From positions 62,001 to 126,000 of the forward strand of contig NZ_CADFDK010000006.1 in the NCBI RefSeq assembly GCF_902832885.1: 64,000 nucleotides of DNA. Direction: 5' to 3'. The DNA is from Burkholderia seminalis DSM 23518. GTDB taxonomy: Bacteria; Pseudomonadota; Gammaproteobacteria; Burkholderiales; Burkholderiaceae. The position numbers and the translations under genes are program-made. The notes under the pieces were generated by a model, which saw nothing but the letters and a program-made list of their open reading frames with translations, did not search any database and was not told the origin of the DNA. Within the stretch, counting starts at the first letter, position 1; every line of letters begins with the position of its first letter. This document shows positions 39,563 through 49,689 of this stretch, in pieces.

Positions 39563-40750
39563 TCACGCCGCACGCAGAAATTGCGGACCTAACGCCTCGA
39601 TCGAGGGACAACCAAGCTGTCCCAGCGTACGGTCGATTTCGGCGCCCAGCAAGGATAGCGCATGCAGCGCACCCTGCTCTCCGCCCGCCGCGACCCCGTA
39701 AAGCACCGGTCGGCCGATCATCACCGCATGCGCACCAAGTGCGAGTGCCTTCACCACATCGGTACCGCGGCGAAAACCGCTATCCACGATCACCGTTGCT
39801 CGTCCCGCGCAGACGCGAACGATCTCGGCGAGCACGTCGATCGACGGCACGGTGCCGTCGAGCTGACGACCGCCGTGATTGGAAACGACCAAACCCTCCG
39901 CACCCGCCTGAATTGCGCGGGTGGCATCGTCGGCATCCAACACGCCCTTGACGATCAGCGTGCCCTTCCAGCGTTCGCGCAGCCATGCCACATCGTCCCA
40001 CGTGATCGAAGCATCCATCTGGCTCGCCATATAGCCCATGCCGCTACGCACGCTTTGCTGACCGGCCGGCAGATATTCGGCAAGGTTTGCAAACGTCGGC
40101 GCACCGTTCGGCATCAGCACATTCCCGATCCAGCGCGGGTGGCACAGCGCATCGACCCGATTGCGCCAGTTCAATTTCATCGGTGCACGAAACGGCCGCT
40201 GCGCCCATTCCCGATTGCCGAGATGGGTCGCGTCCGTGGTCAGGACCAGCGTGTCGCAACCCGCCTGAGCCGCCCGATACATCAATCCCGAGGTTACCGC
40301 GCGATCCTTCAGCATGTAGAGCTGCATCCAGACGCGTCCGCCCGCATCGCGCGCCAGTTCGTCGACGCGCCGGTTCGACACCGTGCTGAGCGTGAACGGG
40401 ATGCCCGTCCGCGCCGCGGCCCGAGCGAGCGACAGATCCGCGTGACGGTGGTAGATGCCGTTGAAACCGGTAGGCGCGACGATCAACGGCAACGCGACGC
40501 GCTTGCCGAACAGCGTGCTCGACAGGTCCCGCCGCTGGGTGTCGACGAGTGTCTTCGGCACGAAGCGCCAGCGCTCGAATGCGCTTCGGTTGGCTCGCAT
40601 CGTCACCTCGTCCTCTGCGCCGCCATCCAGATATTCGAACGCGAAATTCGGCAGCCTGCGCCGAGCCAGCATCCGGAGTTCCTCGACATTGCAGGCATGG
40701 TTATATTGAGTCGGAACGGACAGACGTCTTTTCATCGGTGTTCGAGGCAT
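39563..40750 (-). CDS. FMN-dependent 2-hydroxy-acid oxidase/dehydrogenase
   Basis: 395 residues, alpha-hydroxy-acid oxidase family (L-lactate/mandelate dehydrogenase type). FAFEYLDGGAEDE at about 36-48, the lysine in LIVKGVL, and the catalytic SNHGGRQLDG near residues 288-297 are intact. The family oxidises L-2-hydroxy acids to 2-oxo acids with FMN; membrane-associated forms feed electrons to quinone. The stretch around residues 180-215 may form the membrane-interacting loop. A start five codons in (MKRRLS) is possible. It lies between the response regulator and kinase genes, suggesting that its substrate or product is what they sense. Confidence 0.92.
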   Translation of the reverse strand: MPRTPMKRRLSVPTQYNHACNVEELRMLARRRLPNFAFEYLDGGAEDEVTMRANRSAFERWRFVPKTLVDTQRRDLSSTLFGKRVALPLIVAPTGFNGIYHRHADLSLARAAARTGIPFTLSTVSNRRVDELARDAGGRVWMQLYMLKDRAVTSGLMYRAAQAGCDTLVLTTDATHLGNREWAQRPFRAPMKLNWRNRVDALCHPRWIGNVLMPNGAPTFANLAEYLPAGQQSVRSGMGYMASQMDASITWDDVAWLRERWKGTLIVKGVLDADDATRAIQAGAEGLVVSNHGGRQLDGTVPSIDVLAEIVRVCAGRATVIVDSGFRRGTDVVKALALGAHAVMIGRPVLYGVAAGGEQGALHALSLLGAEIDRTLGQLGCPSIEALGPQFLRAA

Positions 40751-40799
40751 GGATCAGGTGTGAACGAATTGCGGCGGTTAACTCGCGGCCAACCGTGAG

Positions 40800-42299
40800 T
40801 CATCCATTCGGCGCTTCCAGCGGAAGCGTGAAGCAGAAAGACGTGCCGCGGCCCGGATTGGCTTCGGCCCAGACATCGCCGCCATGCCTGGAAACGATGT
40901 TCTTGCAGAGCGAGAGCCCGATACCGTTACCCCCGAGCTTCGACGTGAAGAAGCCATCGAATACCTTCTCATGCTGGCCGAGATCGATTCCGACACCGGT
41001 GTCCGACACGCGCAACACTGCGCGACCGTGCTCCGAACAGGTCCCGATGGTCAGGAAACGCGATGTCTCGGGCACGTCGAGCATGGCCTCGACCGCATTG
41101 AAGGCGAAATTGAGGATCACCTGCCCGATCAGAATCTTTTCACAGCGGACCCGTATCGGGCGATCGCTAAGCGCGAATTCGAACGCCACGCCAACCTCAC
41201 GCGCCTTCAGGGCGATGAAATACTCGACATCGTGCACGATGTCGTTCAGGTCGATCGCCTCTTCAACCTGCTCGAGCTTCACGACGTAATCACGCACGCT
41301 CTTGATGATGACCGATGCGCGCTCGACCTGCTTGAGCACGCTCTCCAGCCCCCACATCACTTCGTCCGGCGTAACGGGCGACTCGTTGAGTCGCATCATG
41401 CCGCCCTCGAGAAAATTGCGCGCCGACGCAAGTGGCTGACTGAGTTCGTGCGAGAGCGTCATCGCCATCTCCCCCATCGCGTTGTAGCGTGCGAGGTATT
41501 CGAGCTTGCGTTCGCTTGCCCGACGCATTTCCTCCGCCTCGACTTGAGGCGTGACATCGCGAAAATGCAGCAGGATGCCGGTCAGATCGTCTTCCAGTTC
41601 GACGTGGCGGCAAAATGCGTCATGCCAGCGCAGCGATCCATCACCATTTCTGATCCGGTAGCGAAACGAAGTCGGCTCGTGATGCAGCTCAGCCTCGGCG
41701 AGCTGGGCAAGCACGATCCGCCGCGACGCGCCATCGCATAACGCGGTGAAATCGATCAGCGTCGACGCATCGGCCTGCAAGCCAAGCAGCCGGCATGACG
41801 ACTCGCTCAGATATTTGATCTCGCCGTTTGCCGACAACACTGCAATCCCTTCGCTCAGGTCGTGCATGAACTCCCTGAGGCGGGTCTCGAATCGCTTCAG
41901 GTCCTTCTTGATCCGCTCCTCGGCGGCGATATCCCTGAACTGGACCATCAGCACGTCGCGATCGTGCAGCTTGACGCATGTCGCTACCGCTTCCGACAGG
42001 ATCTCCGTGCCGTCTTTCGCGCGATAACACCACTCGATGATGCTCTCGCCGTTCTCCGCTGCATCCTTCAGCCACTGCAAGCCGATCTCGTGTCGGTATT
42101 TCTCCGCGTTGCGGCTCATATCGGGCGCCTTGAGCGGTCGCAATTCTTCGACGGTGAAGCCCAGTGCATTGCATGCGGCGGCGTTGGCCCAAAGAATGGC
42201 CTTGGTCTTTGCGTCGTGCAGGATCATGCACGTCTTCAGCGATTGAAGAAGCGCAAGGCGATCGGCATCCAGCAGTTCGAATCCGGAGGACGTTTCCAT
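40800..42299 (-). CDS. Soluble PAS-domain sensor histidine kinase (FixL/TodS-like)
   Basis: 499 residues with no membrane segment or signal. Two PAS domains lie at about 12-125 (with PAC) and 145-255. HisKA is at 275-345 with phosphoacceptor H284 (LSHELSQPL), followed by HATPase_c with an N box (NFAFNAVEAML), DTGVGID and GLSLCKNI. No heme or other cofactor residue is identifiable, so the signal is probably a cytoplasmic small molecule. It should phosphorylate the FixJ-type regulator at 38847. It starts convergent-facing to nothing: the oxidase gene follows it on the same strand by 49 bases. Confidence 0.93.
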   Translation of the reverse strand: METSSGFELLDADRLALLQSLKTCMILHDAKTKAILWANAAACNALGFTVEELRPLKAPDMSRNAEKYRHEIGLQWLKDAAENGESIIEWCYRAKDGTEILSEAVATCVKLHDRDVLMVQFRDIAAEERIKKDLKRFETRLREFMHDLSEGIAVLSANGEIKYLSESSCRLLGLQADASTLIDFTALCDGASRRIVLAQLAEAELHHEPTSFRYRIRNGDGSLRWHDAFCRHVELEDDLTGILLHFRDVTPQVEAEEMRRASERKLEYLARYNAMGEMAMTLSHELSQPLASARNFLEGGMMRLNESPVTPDEVMWGLESVLKQVERASVIIKSVRDYVVKLEQVEEAIDLNDIVHDVEYFIALKAREVGVAFEFALSDRPIRVRCEKILIGQVILNFAFNAVEAMLDVPETSRFLTIGTCSEHGRAVLRVSDTGVGIDLGQHEKVFDGFFTSKLGGNGIGLSLCKNIVSRHGGDVWAEANPGRGTSFCFTLPLEAPNG

Positions 42300-42873
42300 T
42301 CGCTCAGCCCCAACGATGAAGTGTGAAGGCCGTGCAACGAAGGCCTGACCAAAGCTTAGCGCATCGTCAATTTTGACTCATAGGGTTGAAATGGGGTCTC
42401 GCGCCAAAGGTTTCTTTATCGGGTCGGCCTCAAGAGCCGGCATTTTCCAACCAAGACCGGGACGAAAATTGGACTGGTCGGTCCGGCCTCCCCCCGTTCA
42501 TCCAGGCACACCGGCCAAGCTGCTGTAATCCTCGGAGGGAAAAACGAGCGGAACAAGAAGGCACGCTCGGAGGTTTCGGGCGCCCATGGCATCGCACCCA
42601 ATCATCTGAAACGTCCGTTTTCAGCCGCTGCACCGAATCGGAAAAGGGTTGCAGACGCTTCACTGATGGCACGCTGGCGGCGCGGCCGATGCGAAAGCTC
42701 TGCCTGGGCGAAAGCGACACGGTACATCGGGAAGCGCCGTCGGGAAGATCGGTTCGCGGCGCGGCCGGGCAGCACGCCGCGCCGCGTTATCGTTGCCGCG
42801 TGGACAGCGGGACACGCATGGCGCGAGCGGAATCATGCACAATGCTCGCCATTAGCGTGGTGGAGACTTGTGC
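42300..42873. other. Gene-free region between kinase and LysR genes
   Basis: About 570 bases without a credible gene; the open frames are biased and antisense to nothing known. It should contain the promoter of the kinase/oxidase pair (minus strand) and of the LysR/DctA pair (plus strand). I see no clear operator or terminator. Confidence 0.5.
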
Positions 42874-43797
42874 GTGGCGATCAACTTCGATTTAACCGAC
42901 TTGCAGGCATTTCGCGCCGTCGTGGAAACGGGCAGCTTCCGAAAGGCCGCGGACGCCGTCAGTATTTCCCAGCCGGCCCTGAGCCGCCGGATCGACAAGC
43001 TCGAGGAAGCGCTCGGCGTGCGGCTCTTCGAGCGCACCACGCGCAGCGTCTCGCTCACCACCGTCGGTCGCGTGTTCGCGCAGAGTGCCGAACAACTGCT
43101 GGACGACCTCGATGCCGCGCTGCTCGGCATTCGCGACGTGTCGTCGAGCCGCCTGGGTCATGTGACGATCGCCTGTGTGCCGTCGGTCGCCTACTACTTC
43201 CTGCCCGCCGTCATCGCGCGCTATCATCAGCGCTTTCCGCGCATCAGGGTGAAACTGCTCGATGCAAGCGCCAACGAGGTGCTCGGGGCCGTCATCAGCG
43301 GCGAGGCGGATTTCGGCGTGAGTTTCATCGGCAGCCAGGAGGCGGAGATCGAGTTCAAGGTGTTGCTCCAGGAGCGGTTCGTTGCCGCCTGTCGCCGCGA
43401 CCACCCGCTCGCTCGCAAGAAGCGCGTGACCTGGAGCGAGCTTTACGAGCACGATTATGTGTCGGTCGACAAGACTTCCGGCAACCGTCTGCTGCTGGAC
43501 CAGGCGCTGGCTGCCGTCGCGCCGCGCACGCCGAGCGTCTGCGAGACACGCCACGTGACGACCCTGCTCGGCTTGATCGAAGCGGGGCTCGGCGTCGCCG
43601 CAGTGCCTTCGATGGCGATGCCCGGGCATGACCACCCTATACTCACGAGCGTGCCGCTCGTCGAACCGGTCGTCAAACGACGCGTGGGCATCGTCAAGCG
43701 GCGCGGACGCCCCCTCACGCCGGCCGCCGAGGCATTCCATCAGATGGTCATCGAGGCCAGGCGTGGCGGTATCGCCAGCAGCGGCGCATCGGCATAA
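42874..43797 (+). CDS. LysR-family transcriptional regulator
   Basis: 307 residues from a GTG at 42874, chosen because ggag lies eight bases upstream and homology begins at FDLTDLQAF; a TTG two codons earlier is the alternative. Helix-turn-helix 1-60 (GSFRKAADAVSISQPALSRRIDKLE), effector domain after. It is followed 27 bases later by a DctA-type symporter, so the two form a transcription unit, and the regulator likely responds to a dicarboxylate. Confidence 0.92.
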   Translation: MAINFDLTDLQAFRAVVETGSFRKAADAVSISQPALSRRIDKLEEALGVRLFERTTRSVSLTTVGRVFAQSAEQLLDDLDAALLGIRDVSSSRLGHVTIACVPSVAYYFLPAVIARYHQRFPRIRVKLLDASANEVLGAVISGEADFGVSFIGSQEAEIEFKVLLQERFVAACRRDHPLARKKRVTWSELYEHDYVSVDKTSGNRLLLDQALAAVAPRTPSVCETRHVTTLLGLIEAGLGVAAVPSMAMPGHDHPILTSVPLVEPVVKRRVGIVKRRGRPLTPAAEAFHQMVIEARRGGIASSGASA

Positions 43798-43824
43798 CGA
43801 CCACAGAGAGACACGAAGGAACGG

Positions 43825-45144
43825 ATGGTGAGGTTGGCCAGACTGCTTGGATCGCTTTACGTGCAGGTTCTGCTCGCGATGTTGCTCGGCATCGGCATCG
43901 GTCACGCATGGCCGGGGGCGGGCGCGATGCTCAAGCCCCTCAGCGATGCATTCGTCGGCCTGGTGAAGATGACCATCGCCCCGATCGTCTTTTGCACGAT
44001 CGTCTCGGGCATCACGTCGCTGGCGGACGGGAAGGCCATCGGCCGCACGATCGTGCGGGCGCTGGCGCTCTTCTATCTGTTGACCGCCGCCGCGCTCGCG
44101 TTCGGGCTCGTCACCGCATACGTGCTGCAACCGGGCGCCGGCATGCACATCGATGTCCACCACCTGGACGCGAGCATCCTCGCTCCGTATGCGAAGCATG
44201 CGGAGCCGCGCGACCTCGTGGCGTTCGGACTCGGCATGATTCCGGACACGATGCTCGGCGCGTTTGCCAAAGGCGAAGTGTTGCCGGTGCTGCTGCTGTC
44301 GCTGTTGTTCGGTTTCTCGCTGAATGCGCATCCGCGGGCCGGTCGGCCCGTGCTTGCGCTGATCGACGGTGTCGCCCAGGTCGTCTTTCGCGTGCTCGGG
44401 ATGATCATGCGGCTCGCGCCGCTCGGCGCATTCGGCGCGATGGCGTTCACGGTCGGCCGATTCGGCATCGGGTCAGTCGGCTCGCTTGCGAAGCTGATGG
44501 CGTCCTTCTACGTGGCCTGCGTGCTGTTCGTCGTGCTGGTGCTCGCACCGCTCGCGCGACTGCACGGTTTCGCGCTGTGGCGGCTTCTGCGCTACATGCG
44601 CGAAGAGTTGCTCATCGTCCTCGCGACATCGTCCACGGAGCCGGTCCTGCCACGTCTGATCGTCAAGCTGGAAGCGCTCGGCTGCGACAAAGGCGTCGTG
44701 GGACTCGTGCTGCCGGCGGGTTATTCGTTCAATCTGGACGGTACGGCGATCTATCTGACGCTCGCGGCATTGTTCATCGCGCAAGCGTGCGACGTGCCCC
44801 TCTCCGCGTCGCAGATCGCGACGATGCTCGCGATCATGCTGCTTACCTCCAAGGGAGCGGCCGGCGTATCCGGCAGCGGGCTCGTCGCGCTGGTCGCGAC
44901 GCTCGCCGTCATGCCCGACCTGCCCGTCGCCGGCGTCGCGCTGCTGGTCGGCATCGATCGCTTCATGTCCGAGGCGCGAGCGCTGACGAGCGTGATCAGC
45001 AATGCCTGCGCGGTGATCTTCGTATCGTCGTGGGAAGGCGCGTGCGATCGGACACGCCTGGCGCAGCGGCTCGCCATGGCCGGGCCGGCCTCCCCTGACG
45101 GGCCCGATCAAAACACGGCCACGCCAGATGCCGGCCGGCGGTGA
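43825..45144 (+). CDS. dctA: Dicarboxylate/proton symporter (DctA family)
   Basis: 439 residues, DAACS family C4-dicarboxylate or amino acid importer in the inner membrane. Diagnostic motifs include the serine-rich re-entrant loop ATSSTEPVLPRL, GYSFNLDGTAIYLTLA and the SKGAAGVSGSG loop, and GIDRFMSEARALTSVISN. It is placed right after a LysR regulator. The symbol is given for family; the true substrate may be succinate, fumarate, malate or another carboxylate. Confidence 0.85.
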   Translation: MVRLARLLGSLYVQVLLAMLLGIGIGHAWPGAGAMLKPLSDAFVGLVKMTIAPIVFCTIVSGITSLADGKAIGRTIVRALALFYLLTAAALAFGLVTAYVLQPGAGMHIDVHHLDASILAPYAKHAEPRDLVAFGLGMIPDTMLGAFAKGEVLPVLLLSLLFGFSLNAHPRAGRPVLALIDGVAQVVFRVLGMIMRLAPLGAFGAMAFTVGRFGIGSVGSLAKLMASFYVACVLFVVLVLAPLARLHGFALWRLLRYMREELLIVLATSSTEPVLPRLIVKLEALGCDKGVVGLVLPAGYSFNLDGTAIYLTLAALFIAQACDVPLSASQIATMLAIMLLTSKGAAGVSGSGLVALVATLAVMPDLPVAGVALLVGIDRFMSEARALTSVISNACAVIFVSSWEGACDRTRLAQRLAMAGPASPDGPDQNTATPDAGRR

Positions 45145-45174
45145 CGGGAAGGCGGTCTGACGCAGGCCTTCCCG
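45145..45174. terminator. Hairpin between convergent genes
   Basis: CGGGAAGGC and GCCTTCCCG form a perfect 9-bp stem with a 12-base loop. It begins right after the symporter stop and ends ten bases before the stop of the opposing gene, so it may act in both directions. No T run. Confidence 0.55.
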
Positions 45175-45184
45175 CCGATCGGGC

Positions 45185-45979
45185 TCAATGAGCGGATGCG
45201 GAATCCAGCCCGGTCGATTTCACGTCGGCCTGCACGTCGGGCGACGCAAGATAGTCCAGCAGCGCCTTCGCTTCCTTCGGATGCTGCGCACCGACGGGGA
45301 TGCCGGCAGCGAAGCGCGTGACCGACTGCAGCGATTCGGGAATCTTGCCGACGAAGGTCGCACCGGGGACGGGCAGCAGCTCGCTGACCTGCTGGAAGCC
45401 GATTTCATAGTCGCCGTTCGCGACGACCGACGCCACCGGAATCCGCGGGATCATCTTCGCCTTCGACTTCACCTGCTCCTCGATGCCGAGCTTCTTGAAC
45501 AGTTCGCGTTCGATATACACGCCGCTCGCGCTGTCCGAATAGGCGATCGACTTCGCGTGCAGCAGCACCTGCTTGAGACCTTCTGCGGTGCTGATGTCCG
45601 GCTTTGCCGCGCCGTCGCGCACCACCATGCCGATGCGCGAGTCGGCCAGCTCGACGCGGGAGCCGGGGATGACCTTCCCTTGCTTGATCAGTTCGTCCAG
45701 CGCGTAGCCGACCATGATGACGGCGTCGGCCGGCTCGCCGCGCGCGAGCCGGTTCGGAATCGCCTGGGGCGCCTGGCCCATCGACGGGCCGAGCGCGGTG
45801 TCGAGCGTATTGCCGGTCGCGGCCGCGAAACGGGGGCCGAGCAGTTTGTAGGCGGCGGTGAAGCCACCCGAGCTCATCACGTGGAGCTCGGCCGCCTGTA
45901 CGTTGGCAGCAAACGCCGAGGCGGCGACGAGCGCGGTGACGCAAAATTTCAGGAGCGGATTTCTCATGGTCGTGGTCAT
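45185..45979 (-). CDS. Periplasmic ModA-like protein, candidate aconitate isomerase
   Basis: 264 residues with a Sec signal (FCVTALVAASAFAANVQAAE, cleavage near residue 31) and a type II periplasmic-binding fold (SSGGFTAAYKLLGPRFAAATG). There is no ABC permease or ATPase beside it; the gene 40 bases upstream encodes a tricarboxylate MFS transporter. Pseudomonas aconitate isomerase (ais) is known to belong to the ModA-like fold, to be exported and to be about this length. The call is therefore isomerisation of trans- to cis-aconitate in the periplasm, by context. The alternative is a stray binding protein. Start 45979 or the ATG four codons later. Confidence 0.65.
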   Translation of the reverse strand: MTTTMRNPLLKFCVTALVAASAFAANVQAAELHVMSSGGFTAAYKLLGPRFAAATGNTLDTALGPSMGQAPQAIPNRLARGEPADAVIMVGYALDELIKQGKVIPGSRVELADSRIGMVVRDGAAKPDISTAEGLKQVLLHAKSIAYSDSASGVYIERELFKKLGIEEQVKSKAKMIPRIPVASVVANGDYEIGFQQVSELLPVPGATFVGKIPESLQSVTRFAAGIPVGAQHPKEAKALLDYLASPDVQADVKSTGLDSASAH

Positions 45980-46019
45980 GCGAATTCGTGTGTGAGTGAA
46001 GTTCCGGATGGGCCGGACA

Positions 46020-47315
46020 TCAATGCGCCGGCGTGAGCGTCGCCGTGCGGTGACGATAGAGCGCGAAAGTCGCAAGCAGCGCGCACACCGCGGCGAAGCT
46101 CATCCAGTAGCCCGGCGCGGCCTTGTCGCCCGTCATGTGGATGAGCGCGGTCGAGATGGCCGGCGTGAAGCCGCCGAATACGGCCGTCGCAAGGCTGTAG
46201 GCGAGCGAGAAGCCCGCGACGCGCACCTGCACCGGCATCACTTCGGTGAGCGCGACGACCATCGCACCGTTGTAGATCCCGTACATGAACGAGAGCCAGA
46301 GCAGGACGAGCAGCATGTTGACGAACGACGGCGCGTGAGCCAGCAGCGAGAGCGCCGGGTAGGCGGTCACGACGGTGAGCATCGTCATGCCGACCAGCAG
46401 CGGACGGCGGCCGATCCGGTCGGACAGCGCACCGCCGATCGGCAGCCATACGAAATTCGACACACCGACGCAAAGCGTCACGAGCAGGCTGTCGGCGGTG
46501 CTCAGATGCAGCACCGTCTTGCCGAAGGTCGGCGCGTACACCGTGATCAGGTAGAAGCTCGTGGTGGTCATCGCGACCAGCATCATGCCGGCGATCACGA
46601 TGCCCCAGTTCTGGACCAGCGTACCGAACACTTCCTTCATGCCCGGACGATGCTTGCGAGCCTTGAACTCCTGGGTTTCCTCCAGGTTGCGGCGCAGCAT
46701 GAAGATGAACGGGACGATCATGCAGCCGACGAAGAACGGCACGCGCCATCCCCACGATGCGATCGCCGATGCGCTCAGCCACTGGTTGAGCGCGAAGCCC
46801 AGGCCCGCCGCGACGACGATCGCGACCTGCTGGCTGGCCGACTGCCAGCTCGTGAAGAAGCCCTTGCGGCCGGGCGTCGCCAGCTCGGCGAGATAGACCG
46901 ATACGCCGCCCAGCTCGGCACCCGCGGAGAAGCCCTGCAGCAGCCGCCCGATCAGCACGAGCGCGGGCGCCAGCAGGCCGATCGTCGCGTAGCCCGGCAC
47001 GAACGCGATCAGGATGGTGCCGCTGGCCATGATCGACAGCGTGACGATCAGGCCCTTGCGGCGGCCGACCTCGTCGATGTACGCGCCCAGCACGATGGCG
47101 CCCAGCGGCCGCATCAGGAAGCCGGCGCCGAACACGGCGAAGGTCATCATCAACGACGCGAACTCGCTTTGCGCGGGAAAGAAGACATTGGCGATCTGCG
47201 TGGCGTAAAAGCCGAACAGGAAGAAGTCGAACTGCTCGAGAAAATTGCCGGCCGTGACGCGAAAGATCGCAGCGGCCTTCGAACGTTCGGCCGGAAGGCT
47301 GGACGAGGGGTGCAT
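46020..47315 (-). CDS. MHS-family MFS transporter (citrate/tricarballylate type)
   Basis: 431 residues, 12 helices. Features of the metabolite:proton symporter family are present: [14 protein letters not shown] in helix 1, [21 protein letters not shown] between helices 2 and 3, and RPLLVGM in the central loop. CitA and TcuC-like transporters have this plan. The start at 47315 has aggagacac upstream. It is followed 40 bases later by the candidate aconitate isomerase, so uptake of aconitate, citrate or tricarballylate is the likely role. A LysR gene lies upstream on the same strand. Confidence 0.88.
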   Translation of the reverse strand: MHPSSSLPAERSKAAAIFRVTAGNFLEQFDFFLFGFYATQIANVFFPAQSEFASLMMTFAVFGAGFLMRPLGAIVLGAYIDEVGRRKGLIVTLSIMASGTILIAFVPGYATIGLLAPALVLIGRLLQGFSAGAELGGVSVYLAELATPGRKGFFTSWQSASQQVAIVVAAGLGFALNQWLSASAIASWGWRVPFFVGCMIVPFIFMLRRNLEETQEFKARKHRPGMKEVFGTLVQNWGIVIAGMMLVAMTTTSFYLITVYAPTFGKTVLHLSTADSLLVTLCVGVSNFVWLPIGGALSDRIGRRPLLVGMTMLTVVTAYPALSLLAHAPSFVNMLLVLLWLSFMYGIYNGAMVVALTEVMPVQVRVAGFSLAYSLATAVFGGFTPAISTALIHMTGDKAAPGYWMSFAAVCALLATFALYRHRTATLTPAH

Positions 47316-47570
47316 CTGGGTGTCTCCTGAAAAACCTGAAATACGCGGGAGGGGATGGTGGATTGTCGTTTTGTCGAATGTTCGCCCGGCATCGATCAAA
47401 CGATAAGTGCGATTTTTGGAAGGATTGATGCAACAAGGTTATCAATCGGCGTGGCCTCGCCGGTTTCGGTCAGCGCCTGTCCGCCGAACGTCGCGCCGCA
47501 CGGAGGCGGGACGTCACGATCCCTCGCTCGCCTCGTGCAGCAAGGCGTGCGAGCCGAGGCCGGCGCCGTT

Positions 47571-48470
47571 TCACCGCGCCGGTTCGGTATAGGCAGCCAG
47601 TTCTTCCGGCTTTCCGGACGGGAACGCATCCTTCAGGTGATCGAGAAATGCGGAAACGCGGACGCTCAGCAATCGCCGGGACGGATACAGCGCCCACAGC
47701 GCGATTTCGGGGCCCGGTACGTCGCCCCAGCTGACGAGCGTGCCGGCGGCCAGATCGCCGCTCACGAGCGATACCGGGAGGCAAGCCGCGCCCAGTCCCA
47801 GACGCACCGTGTCGCGTACCATGACCAGCGACGACAGCCGGGCCACGGGCTCGATCGCGATGCGTGATGCTCCGGCGGGCCCCGTGACGTCCCATGCGGT
47901 GCGCCGGCCGTCGCCCCCGCGCACGACGGCCGGCACGGGCGCATCGCCGGTGGGCCGCGCCAGCTCGGGCCTCGCGACGACGACGAGCCGGTCGCGCAGG
48001 AACACGCGCCCGATCAGGCTTTCGTCGGGGTCCGGGTTCACGCGGATCACGAGGTCGTACCCTTCCTCGATCATGTCGACGGGCCGGTCTTCCGTCGTCA
48101 CCTCGAGCCGGATCTCCGGGTATTTCAGCGCGAACGTCGCCACCAGCTTCCCCATCGCGAACTGGGAAAAAAGCATCGGCGCGCTGATGCGCAGCCGGCC
48201 GCGCGGCCGCTCGCTCCCCGACGCAATCGCCGACGCGCTGTCCGCGAGCTCCGCGAGCAGCGTGCCCGTCCGCTCGTAGAGCGCGCGCCCTTCCTGCGTG
48301 AGCTTCACGCCGCGCGAGCCGCGCTCGAACAGGCGCAGCGACAGACTGTTCTCCAGCTCCGCGACGCGGCGCGACAGCGTCGCCTTCGGGCGCCCCGCCA
48401 CCCGCGCGGCTTCGCCGAAACTGCCATGACGGGCGACGAGATTGAAATCGGCGAGCGCAAGGAGGTCCAT
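47571..48470 (-). CDS. LysR-family transcriptional regulator (AaeR/DsdC-like branch)
   Basis: 299 residues with a LysR helix-turn-helix (GSFGEAARVAGRPKATLSRRVAELE). The start at 48470 has aaggaggt-type ribosome-site sequence nearby and fits the family; 12 more upstream codons are non-family. It is divergent from the NmrA-like gene at 48582, and the gap contains CCACA-N14-TGTGG, a possible binding site. It may regulate that gene, and possibly the tricarboxylate transporter downstream on its strand. Confidence 0.92.
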   Translation of the reverse strand: MDLLALADFNLVARHGSFGEAARVAGRPKATLSRRVAELENSLSLRLFERGSRGVKLTQEGRALYERTGTLLAELADSASAIASGSERPRGRLRISAPMLFSQFAMGKLVATFALKYPEIRLEVTTEDRPVDMIEEGYDLVIRVNPDPDESLIGRVFLRDRLVVVARPELARPTGDAPVPAVVRGGDGRRTAWDVTGPAGASRIAIEPVARLSSLVMVRDTVRLGLGAACLPVSLVSGDLAAGTLVSWGDVPGPEIALWALYPSRRLLSVRVSAFLDHLKDAFPSGKPEELAAYTEPAR

Positions 48471-48581
48471 GTGTTCCACCAGTGAGACGATACGTCTATT
48501 TACCACACCTTCCGGATCGTTTGTGGATCACCTACCTTACGTGGGCAGGTCAACCCAACCGAAATTCCAGGAGCGAACATC

Positions 48582-49445
48582 ATGACCATTCTCGTAACCG
48601 GCGCCACCGGCCGTGTGGGCCGCCAGGTCGTCCGTCAACTCGTCGATCGCGGCGTCGACGTGCGCGTGCTGGTACGCGATCCGTCCCGAGCCGACTTCCC
48701 CGCCGCGGTAACCGTCGCGCAGGGCGACATGCTCGACATCGACGCGCTTCGCACGGCCTTCTCCGGCGTACGCACGCTGTTTCTGCTCAACGGCGTGGCG
48801 GGCGACGAATTCACACAGGCACTGATCGCGCTGAACCTCGCGCGCGAATCGGGGATCGAGCGCGTCGTCTATCTGTCCGTCCTGCACGCCGACCGTTTCG
48901 TGAACGTGCCGCACTTCGCGGTGAAATCCGGCGCCGAGCGGATGATCGAGCAGATGGGCTTCAGCGCGACGATCCTGCGGCCGGCGTATTTCATGGATAA
49001 CGAATCGATGGTCAAGGACGTGATCGTCGAGCACGGCATCTACCCGATCCCGATCGGCAGCAAGGGCGTCGCGATGGTCGACGTGCGCGACATCGCGGAA
49101 GTGGCGGCACTCGAACTGATCCGCCGCCACGACGCGCCCGGCAAGCTGCCGGTCGAGACGCTCAACCTGGTCGGGCCGGACACGCTGACGGGCCCGCAAC
49201 TGGCGGCCGTCTGGTCGGACACGCTCGGCCGCCCGATTGCCTATGGCGGCGACGATCCCTCGCCGTTCGAACACAACTTCGCGCAGTTCATGCCGAAATG
49301 GATAGCCTACGAAATGCGGCTGATGGCCGAGCGGTACGTCAGCGACGGCATGGTGCCGGAAGCAGGCGATGTCGAGCGGCTGACCGCGATCCTCGGCCGC
49401 CCGCTGCGGACGTATCGCGACTTCGCGGCAGCCCTCGTCCGCTGA
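48582..49445 (+). CDS. NmrA-family NAD(P)-binding protein
   Basis: 287 residues, atypical SDR. TILVTGATGRVGRQVVRQL at the N-terminus is the nucleotide-binding motif; the catalytic Tyr-Lys pair of classical SDRs is not in its usual place, as in NmrA and QOR2-like proteins. It may be a quinone or flavin reductase-like oxidoreductase or a redox sensor. It is divergent from a LysR regulator that probably controls it. A long hairpin (49494-49532) follows. Confidence 0.88.
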   Translation: MTILVTGATGRVGRQVVRQLVDRGVDVRVLVRDPSRADFPAAVTVAQGDMLDIDALRTAFSGVRTLFLLNGVAGDEFTQALIALNLARESGIERVVYLSVLHADRFVNVPHFAVKSGAERMIEQMGFSATILRPAYFMDNESMVKDVIVEHGIYPIPIGSKGVAMVDVRDIAEVAALELIRRHDAPGKLPVETLNLVGPDTLTGPQLAAVWSDTLGRPIAYGGDDPSPFEHNFAQFMPKWIAYEMRLMAERYVSDGMVPEAGDVERLTAILGRPLRTYRDFAAALVR

Positions 49446-49493
49446 GCGCGATACCGGGCCTTCAAGCTCCGTGCGGCCGTGCGAGCTGTTGCA

Positions 49494-49532
49494 CGCGGGG
49501 AACCGGTCGCCGTGCCGGGCCGGTTCCCCGCG
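49494..49532. terminator. 13-bp stem hairpin after the NmrA gene
   Basis: CGCGGGGAACCGG/CCGGTTCCCCGCG form a perfect stem with a 13-base loop, about 50 bases past the stop codon. No T run; it is a likely 3' end structure. Confidence 0.55.
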
Positions 49533-49689
49533 ACCGCCATGCTGTCGGCGCCTCGGCAGCGGCCCGCCTCGTCAGGAATCGCCTCTGCCGGACTGCCTCG
49601 CGGCACCCGCGGCCATCGCACGACATGACCGATCTTCGCCGGATCGTCGCGCGGCGTTAGAATAGCGCCCCTTCTCATGGGAGACGACA

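Noticed and set aside
42386-42895. A 169-codon plus-strand frame upstream of the LysR gene
   Set aside because: Odd composition, no ribosome site, and it overlaps the LysR start; most likely non-coding.
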